From assembly GCA_024760905.1 (NCBI GenBank), contig CM045733.1, forward strand, positions 38,295,001-38,359,000: a DNA stretch of 64,000 nucleotides. The letters run 5' to 3'. The notes beneath the pieces were generated by a model. It did not search any database, was not told where the DNA came from, and was given only the letters and a program-made list of their open reading frames with translations. Positions 52,151-61,400 of this stretch are shown piece after piece. Each line of letters opens with the position of its first letter. Position 1 is the stretch's first letter. The DNA is from Plotosus lineatus (lineage: Eukaryota; Chordata; Actinopteri; Siluriformes; Plotosidae). Position numbers and translations under genes: made by a program.

Positions 52151-54274
52151 TGATTCCGTCTCAAAAAATTAGCATATTGTGATAAAGTTCATTATTTTCT
52201 ATAATGTACTGATAAAAATTAAACTTTTCATATATTTTAGATTCATTGCACACCAACTGAAATATTTCAGGTCTTTTATTGTTTTAATACTGATGATTTT
52301 GGTATACAGCTCATGAAAACCCAAAATTCCTATCGCAAAAACTTGGCATATCATGAAAAGGTACAATAAACGAGCTATTAACCTAATCATCTGAATCAAC
52401 CAATTAACTCTAAACACCTGCAAAAGATTCCTGAGGCTTTTAAAAACTCCCAGCCTGGTTCATTACTCAAAACCACAATCATGGGTAAGACTGCCGACCT
52501 GACTGCTGTCCAGAAGGCCATCATGGACACCCTCAAGCAAGAGGGTAAGACACAGAAAGAAATCTCTGAGTGAATAGGCTGTTCCCAGAGTGCTGTATCA
52601 AGGCACCTCAGTGGGACGTCTGTGGGAAGGAAAAAGTGTGGCAGAAAACGCTGCACAACCAGAAGAGATGACCGGACCCTGAGGAAGATTGTGGAGAAGG
52701 GCCGATTCCAAACCTTGGGGGACCTGTGGAAGCAGTGGACTGGGCTACAGGTGCCACATTCCCCAGGTCAAGCCACTTTTGAACCAGAAACAGAGACAGA
52801 AGCGCCTGACCTGGGCTACAGAGAAGCAGCACTGGACTGTTGCTCAGTGGTCCAAAGTACTTTTTTCGGATGAAAGCAAATTTTGCAAGTCATTTGGAAA
52901 TCAAGGTGCCAGAGTCTGGAGGAAGACTGGGGAGAAGGAAATGCCAAAATGCCTGATGTCCAGTGTCAAATACCCACAGTCAGTGATGGTCTGGGGTGCC
53001 ATGTCAGCTGCTGGTGTTGGTCCACTGTGTTTTATCAAGGGCAGCGTCAAGGCAGCTAGCTATCAGGAAATTTTGGAGCACTTCATGCTTCCATCTGCTG
53101 AAAAGCTTTATGGAGATGAAGATTTCATTTTTCAGCACGACCTGGCACCTTCTCACAGTGCCAAAACCACTGGTAAATGGTTTACTGACCATGGTATTAC
53201 TGTGCTCAACTGGCCTGCCAACTCTCCTGACCTGAACCCCATAGAGAATCTGTGGGATGTTGTGAAGAGAAAGTTGAGAGACACCAGACCCAACACTGTG
53301 GATGAGATTAAGGCCGCTATCGAAGCGTCCTGGGCCTCCATAACACCTCAGCAGTGCCACAGGCTGATTGCCTCCATGCCATGCCGCATTGAAGCAGTCA
53401 TTTCTGCAAAAGGATTCCCAACCAATATCGAGTGCATAACTGAATATAATTATTTGAAGGTTGACTTTTTTGTATTAAAAACGCTTTTTTTATTGGTCAG
53501 ATGAAATATGCTTATTTTTTGAGATGGGGATTTTTGGTTTTTCTTTACTTTTTTGCAAAAATCATCAGTATTAAAACAATAAAATACCTGAAATATTTCA
53601 GTTGGTGTGTAATGAATCTAAAATATATGAAAGTGTAATGTTTCTCAGTACATTACAGAAAATAATGAACTTCATCACAATACGCCAAATTTTTTTAGAA
53701 GGACTAGTATATTATACATGTAAATTTGGCATAGCCTAGCCTAGAGACAAGCTAATTCGAGTTAAGTCATTTTTGACTTACATCGTCTTTCCTGGAACCT
53801 AATAATGACATAAGCTGAGTCATACCTGTATATCTCGGTTCTCCTGTCAGTTATCACAACTGCACACTATAAAAGGTGAGTAAACTTGTGCTGTAACACA
53901 GGAATGATTGTGTTAGACTACAAACTTTACCACCATATTAGGCATGTTTCACATTCGGACAGGGAAGTCAACGTAGCAATGTGTTTTTATTCATCACTTT
54001 CTTGAATGAAAGCTTTGCATGTGAAGCGGAAAATAATTAGTACTGTATAGTAATTGCATGTATATCCTCACCTGGGCTGATGGCCCGTTAACGTTGTTCT
54101 TGGCAGTATTCTAGCTCACACTGTGAATGTGCTAAGGTAAGAATGTACATTCTGAAGCTGGCCGACATGGGCTCTTGTCATCAAATTCTGCCTGTAAATG
54201 GAAATTATAGCTTTGACTTTACACACTTTCATCTGTAAAAACTGGGACCAGTATGAAATACTATGGTGACCTGA

Positions 54275-54310
<36 letters not shown>

Positions 54311-54735
54311 GTTCAGTCCATATTTCCGCACTAAAGAGAAGCTCTCTCTGAGCTCTATCACTCACAGTCATGCCATTGAGCCACGCAGGTGTTTCTGTCG
54401 CTTTGATTTAACTGGAACCTGCAATGATGATGAGTGCCAATGGTGAGAGACCTACACCTTAAACCCCCAACACATGAACACCTTGATATCCTCCAACACT
54501 GGTGATGTCAAAACCTGTATGTGTGCATGTGTGTGTTAGGCAGCATATGAGGAACTGCACTCTGAATGGGAACCAGTTGTTTCAGGACATCCTGTCCTAT
54601 AGCCTTCCTCTGATTGGCTGCTCAGAGGAGAGCTCCACAAATGACATCACCCGATGTACAGGTGCAGCTTTTACACTTATTGGTTTTTGCAAAGGTTCCT
54701 AAATAAACTTGCATCTGTGTGTTTTACTGTAGTAC

Positions 54736-54770
<35 letters not shown>

Positions 54771-57262
54771 TTGGTTGTAAAATAGAGAAGTACATTAAGA
54801 AACTTTTTGGAGCGAATAAAGACCGGATGGGTTCGGACCAGAAAGCTGTGCTGCTTGTCAGCAAAGTCAATGAGAGCTTACGACATGGTGAGGAGCATGC
54901 ATAGACTTGGTACTGTATCACTCACTAACTCAACAAGCTTCCCTAACTGTGTGTGTGTGTGTTGCAGTGCCACCATTTACTACTTATAAACAGAGAAGGA
55001 AATGGAGACCAGAACCACACAGAACACCACCCAACCCAAATGTTGCAGCTGACAGTGAGGAGGAGAACATCACCATCCCCACTGCTACTGAGGAGGGTCA
55101 GTTACACACACTGTGACACATACTATGTGCACACACCTGAAACAAACAAACACACACTAACACATGAGCAATGGACTGGAGATTTTTTTTGAGGTGTTTA
55201 ATAGCTTGCATTGTGTATCTTGTATGTTTGGTACATTGTGTGTAAGAGCAGATGGGCCCGTGTCGAGGTGTTGGTCCATGTCGGATGTGTGTGTCACACA
55301 GGATGATAAGCGATACTTCGACAGTGAAACAGACGACATCTCCAATCTAGAGTACAGCGTGTTGGACAGTCCAAGGGACCGACAGCTCTGGATTAAACTT
55401 GCATACAGATACCTCAACCAGAAAGACACGTAATCTCACACACACACACACAGAGAGAGTCCATGGTGTGTATTTATTGCTTGTGTGCAGGTCATATCTT
55501 TAACAAGCTGTTTGTTTTGTGTACAGTGCTGTGTCAGAGTGTGTGGATGCTGCACTGAACACACTCTCTCGTGCACTAGAAGATAACCGTGAGGACGAGG
55601 AGCTGTGGTGTCACTACCTCACTCTGTTTTCACGCCGCGGCAGTGTACATGACGTCAGGGAGATGTGCGACATGGCTGTGGAACATGCAGCACACTATAC
55701 TGTGTGGTGGACCGTAAGTGTCTCTTGCACACAGTATACATACACAAGACACATACAAAGACGTAAAATTCATGCATAATACACACACACGCACACACTA
55801 ATTCAGTGCTTCTCAATTATTTTCTGTTACGCCCCCCCTAGCAAGAAGAAAACAATTCGCGCCCCCCCACCACCCACTTTCCGCCGCAACTATAAATTAT
55901 AACTTTTTTCTATAATATAGTTACAGGTATATCTCTTCATTATATCGTATCCTTGTTAACATAAATAAAACAAAAAGAAAGAGATATAGTTCAACTTACA
56001 AGAATAACTTTTTAACATTTTTTATTAGTCTGTAAAAGAAAGTGCATCAATTTGCCTTAAATTTAAAAATAATAATATCCTTGTTACATTTTTGACAAAC
56101 TTACCACACCATTTGCTGCTGAAAATAAAATCAATAAATAATTAATTCAAATTGACTTCAGAAACATTAACTCAGGAGCACAATATATAAACACTTTAAC
56201 CTACAAAACAAGAACAAATAGAACAATTTGTGCTGATTTTTTTTTCTCAAAATGAGGAAGCCAAGATTAATGGCTACAATGAGCACGTTTTGCAGCGCAC
56301 AGCTTCTCAAAGCGAGGTTTGAAGCATGACACTGCAACTCTCAGCTCCTGCTCAATGTTTAGCTGGGACCTGTACTTGCTGCGCACAATGGGCAATGAGG
56401 GCGCCACTGCCAACTACTGGAGTGGATGTGCAATTACACTTTCTTGTAGTACGGCGGAAAAAAAGCATGTTCTCCTGGGTCACACGCGCCCCCCTCAGCA
56501 TCCCATCGCGCCCCCCCAGGGGGGCGTGCCCCACTATTTGAGAAGCACTGCACTAATTACATAACTCAATATGTGCGCACGCATGCTACATACCCCATAT
56601 ACACACACAAAATATACATACCCACACGGACTCACACAACATATGCATACACCAGTGCTTCTCAATTGTTTTCTGTGGCGCCCCCTCTAGGAGAAGAAAA
56701 CATTTCACACCCCCATCGCCCCATGAGTGACTATAAATAGTATTTTATTAACATTAAAAACAAAAAAGAAAGAAATATAGTTCAACTTACAATAAAGAAA
56801 AACTTAATTAATATTGTTTTTAAATCTGTAACAGAAAAAGATTTAAAGTGCACCAATGTGCCTGAAATTTAAAAACAAATCTTTTTATTTAAACTCATTA
56901 GACTTATTTATGTCTTAATATGTTTCTCCACCTTTCTTTTCGTTCCTGTTAGAAAATTTTCTGTGTTGTTTCTTGAGGTTGTTTACTGCACTTCATATCG
57001 CTTGCTCATGCGAAAAACCCCGACGCTCTCGTGCGACAATGAGAGGGACACTGCCAACTAGTGGATTGGGGGTGCAATTACACTTATTTTTTGTTCACGA
57101 TTCCAGAAAAGCATGATCCCCGGGGTCATACACGTTCCCCCGGCATCACATCATGTCCCTCCTGGCGTCATACCGCGCCCCACTATTTGAGAAGCACTGG
57201 CATACACATGTGCACAAACACACCAAATACATACAGTCTTCAATTGATTATGCTCTACTCAT

Positions 57263-57304
<42 letters not shown>

Positions 57305-58410
57305 TACCTGAGCATTGAGAGCTCTTTTGATGGAAAAGATGCAGTGTGTTTACGGACACTGCAGTTCCTAATGGATACTGCAAAGGGTATGGTGGACGAA
57401 CTCTCGTCATTTCATCTGCTGGAGACGCTGCTGTACCGCGCGCAGCTCAGTGTGTTCACTGGCCGAGTGCACAACGCACAACACATTCTACAGGTCTGTC
57501 TTGCATACACATGCACCCACACACATACCCATCCTAATGAGATGGGATGAGAGAGCGGGTGTGTTTGTAACTGATATACCCTGCTTCAGGATGCGTTGAT
57601 GTCTGGCGGAGATTGTGTCTTGACTGGACGTCTCACTCTGCATCACCGCTGTCTTGCGTGGCTCTCCTACATCCATTTGTGTGAATTTGGGACTCTTCTG
57701 GCACACCTGTATGATCCGGCTAATTCGAACCCATCCAGGATTGTTAATCTGGAATCCTTCCACTTTTCCTGGAAGTCAAGAGAGGATGTTCGCACTTCTC
57801 CTGAACGCCTCATCATGCTGTTCCATGGTGAATCTCTACCCACTGAGTTACAGCACACAGCAATGTCCAGTCAGTGGGAAGTGTGATGGTGGTGGTGATG
57901 ATAATTGTGTGTGTGTGTGTGTATTGCTCTGCAGATGCATTTTCCAGCTGTGTGGATGAGGGAATGTCACCAGCTGAATACACGCTTGCCTGTCTGCCTC
58001 TGCACCTTAACTTTCTTCACCTGCACAAAGTTCTGGGAAGGTAAATAAACCTGAAAAATACATATACACTCACATGACCCTCACCCTTGACCCATACCTT
58101 GCTACAGTTCAGTAGCAGCTTCCAGAACCTTCACCTGCACAGATCCATCACATATATCCACATAGTTGTTTTATGGTGTTTCTCCACTTGGATGTGCTGT
58201 CTTTACAATATATTGATTCTTACATTCTCCAACCCCAGCAGCTGAATCTGAATACTGTACAGTACTCCCTTCAGTAATCGATTCTTTCTCCTGCTGCTTG
58301 TACAAGCAAAACAGGACAACATTAGCCTGATGGGATGCTAGAGAGAGACAGTTTGTGGACTGAAGTCAAAGGCAAATTTTTCATTTGTTGTGTATGTGTG
58401 TATGTGTGTA

Positions 58411-58442
<32 letters not shown>

Positions 58443-61400
58443 TGTATGTGTGTGTATGTGTGTGTATGTGTGTGTATGTGTGTGTATGTGTGTGTATGTG
58501 TGTGTGTGTGTGTGTGTCAGGCTGAAGGAAGCTATTGCACTGTGTGAGAGCTTGCTGACTGTCGTTCCTTACTGCTGCCCCATGCTGGTGATCCTCGCTG
58601 AGTTACATGTGGCAAATGGAGATGCAGATGAAGCAGCCAGGGTGTGGCTGCATGCACACAGACTTCATCCTCATGATGCTCAAGTGTTTTATAGTCTGTG
58701 TAAATGTCTACATGCACAGGTCAGTAAACAGACATCTATTAACATTGCCACACTACACACGTGAATATACATTTATACAGAAGTAGACATCTGACTTGGA
58801 TGGCACTGATTGCAGTGTGTTTGTGCGTGTGTTTAATAGGAGAGACATGGTGAGATCGAGACACTCTTTAAGGAGTTTGTGCATTCTCTGTGTGATTATG
58901 TTCAGAAAGATTGCCATCCTGCACTAGTTTTACGGTGAGCAGAGACACATTGTGTGTTTTACTCAAACTTTATTCGGCATCTGTGTTTATTTACCAGTGC
59001 ATCACATTTAAGGCTCGCACCCCTTCACACTCTCAAAACTAGACTTAGAAGGAGCAAAAAAAATGCACTCCTCGCATTTACCAACCTTATTGTTCCTGCC
59101 ATGTCCACAAACTTCTGACAATCCTCGAAGCTGATTTCCCAAGGATAGACATGGCTTGATCCAAATACCCATTACCAAGGTCATCTTTTTCACAGCGAAC
59201 GCTATGATTGGTTGATCTTGCATTTCTAATCCAATCAGCGTTGCATGGTTGCAGCCTTGAGTGCGGCTCACGCAGGAGATGTACCTCACAATCACCTTCT
59301 GGTGAAACGGAGTAGAAAAGCTTGTGTAGCATGCCCGTAAAACTTGACTGCGCTCCTTGCAAATTTAAGGGGTGGGATTGAAGGGGTGCAATTCACACTC
59401 CGAGCAATTTAGAGGTGAGTAAAAAGTTGCACCCCTGATATTTATAAATGTATTGGTTTATTTACATTGTAATATGTGTGGGCTCTACAGACGCTTGCTA
59501 GGCATCCCATCAGTGGACCTATGGGACACTGTCCCCTCACTTCCTGCACAGTTCCATAATCAGCTCCCCTACCTGCATCTCATACACTGGTGAGTCAACT
59601 GCATCTCATCCTGACTTCACATCTCCATCTGGTTGTTCATGTTTGTACTTTATAACGTGTGTGTTTGTTTGTGGCTGCAGTTTCTGGCAGTCGGTGAGAG
59701 GTAGTGTAGTCGAGGCGATAGAGGCTTTCGAGGCAGCACTGGGAGCAATCTCAGATCTTGAGGTGGTGAAGAAACTCTGGCTTGAGTGAGTGAGCTTCAT
59801 CAAATTTAAGGTTCCTGTTTAAAATTGTAAAAATAAAAAAATAAATTAAAAAAAACATTTGCTAGAATGAATGGATGAAAACAGGATTGCCTTGTTTGTC
59901 TAAACAAATACAAACCGTTCCTTAAATGTTGGACATGCACAAAGCATGAAATGGTCACATGGGCAGAACATTCAGAGCTGCAAAGTAAGCATGTAAACAT
60001 AACTTTTGGGTTTTTTCAGCAAAGGGTTAAGGGTTTTTAAAAATTCCGACTCGAGCCATGACATCTACACTCTGTATACAGGTATACCTCGGCTTAAGTC
60101 GTTTTGAGTCAAGTCGTTCTCAATTATACGTCGGTTTTCAAAAAATAAAAATAAAATAAAGTTTAATAAAATAGATCTTATTTGTTATGGTCTGTGCTGG
60201 CTGGAGGCGTTAACTCCCTCTTCATTCATTACAAGCGTTGGCGAGGGGCGTGGCTGCTACCTGCAGGCGAGGTCCAGAGAGCGCACCTGTTTCCATTCAG
60301 CAATCAGTGAGCTATAAATAAGAGCGGCGCGCTTTCGTCCAACATCAGAAGATTGTCCTTCCCAGTGGTTCCGTTTTTCTGCTATCTCTCTGGTATTCTG
60401 ATTCGTGCTCGACCAGTTTTCATCGATTAATTATTTCCAGTGATTTACATTTTCCAAAGTGCAAGATATAAAATCGTTGAATCTTCTTACATGGTCTCCT
60501 GCATCTTTGGGTCCGACGCATATGCTCCAGGCGCAACATTATTAACCATATTGAAAATTGTATTCATGAATAAAGTACAGAACGAGGAATGGTTATTTTC
60601 TGTTTAGTCTAGACAAGTAAATTTGGCGTAGCCTAGCCTAGGCTAGCATAGAGACCAGCTAATTCGATTTAAGTCGTTTTTCGACTTAAGTCGTCTCTCC
60701 TGGAACCAATTAACGACGTAGGGTGAGGGAGACCTGTACTTGGAAATCACTCTTATAAATTCAAACTCTGGCGATAGACTCGGATCTGTAACTCAAAATG
60801 AGAATGAAGTCTTAATCGGTGGCAGAGTTCTGAAGACAGGACTTAATATTTAAAAGGTCCAATATACCTTCTCAAGTAAAAAAGGTCTAAATGCAGAACT
60901 CCATGTTGTTGATATGAAACTTGGTCAGTATTCTGTGATGAGAATCTTGAGTTCCTAAAATTCTACCTGAGTGGAAGCAGTGGTGATCCGAACCCCAAGC
61001 TCTCCAAAGCGTAGAGGTTTTATTGTTGACCTGTGGATGTCTGAAAAATTATTTTATGCATCTGTGTACACTAACTGCTGTACCTCTCTCTCCAGTTATC
61101 TTCTGTTTACTAGCAATAAGCTGGCAGGCCGTGAGCTGCGTGTGTTCAGTGATCTGGTACAGCGCTGCCTGAACACGGTGCCCACCAGGATCACCCTGCC
61201 TTATGACAGTGCTACCTACTGGAGCTGCTATAGCTTCCACAACCAGGTCCTCCTCTCTCTCATGCACGCACGCACACACACGAATCTTCTTACTGCCATT
61301 AACATTCGTTTTCCTGCTACTTTTCCAACAGAGCTTCAGAAATTCCATGTTCCATGCTTCACTCTGTCCATATGTTCATCCGTTCACATGTCTGAATAAA

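Larger units (their letters stand above)
50411..53831. mobile_element. outer Tigger-like element carrying several nested insertions
   Basis: Left end TACAGGTATACCTCGACTTA; right end reversed TACAGGTATGACTCAGCTTA, with AAGTCG/CGACTT and TTCCTGGAACC shared with the complete short copy at 60077-60738. TACAGGTATACCTCG is close to the Tigger1 terminal sequence I recall. Between the ends lie a second Tigger-like element, an RTE/SINE tail, a MITE and a Tc1. Confidence 0.75.

Noticed and set aside
59008..59362. Two overlapping minus frames in ZFC3H1 intron 27
   Set aside because: No recognised domain; kept only as a low-confidence repeat.
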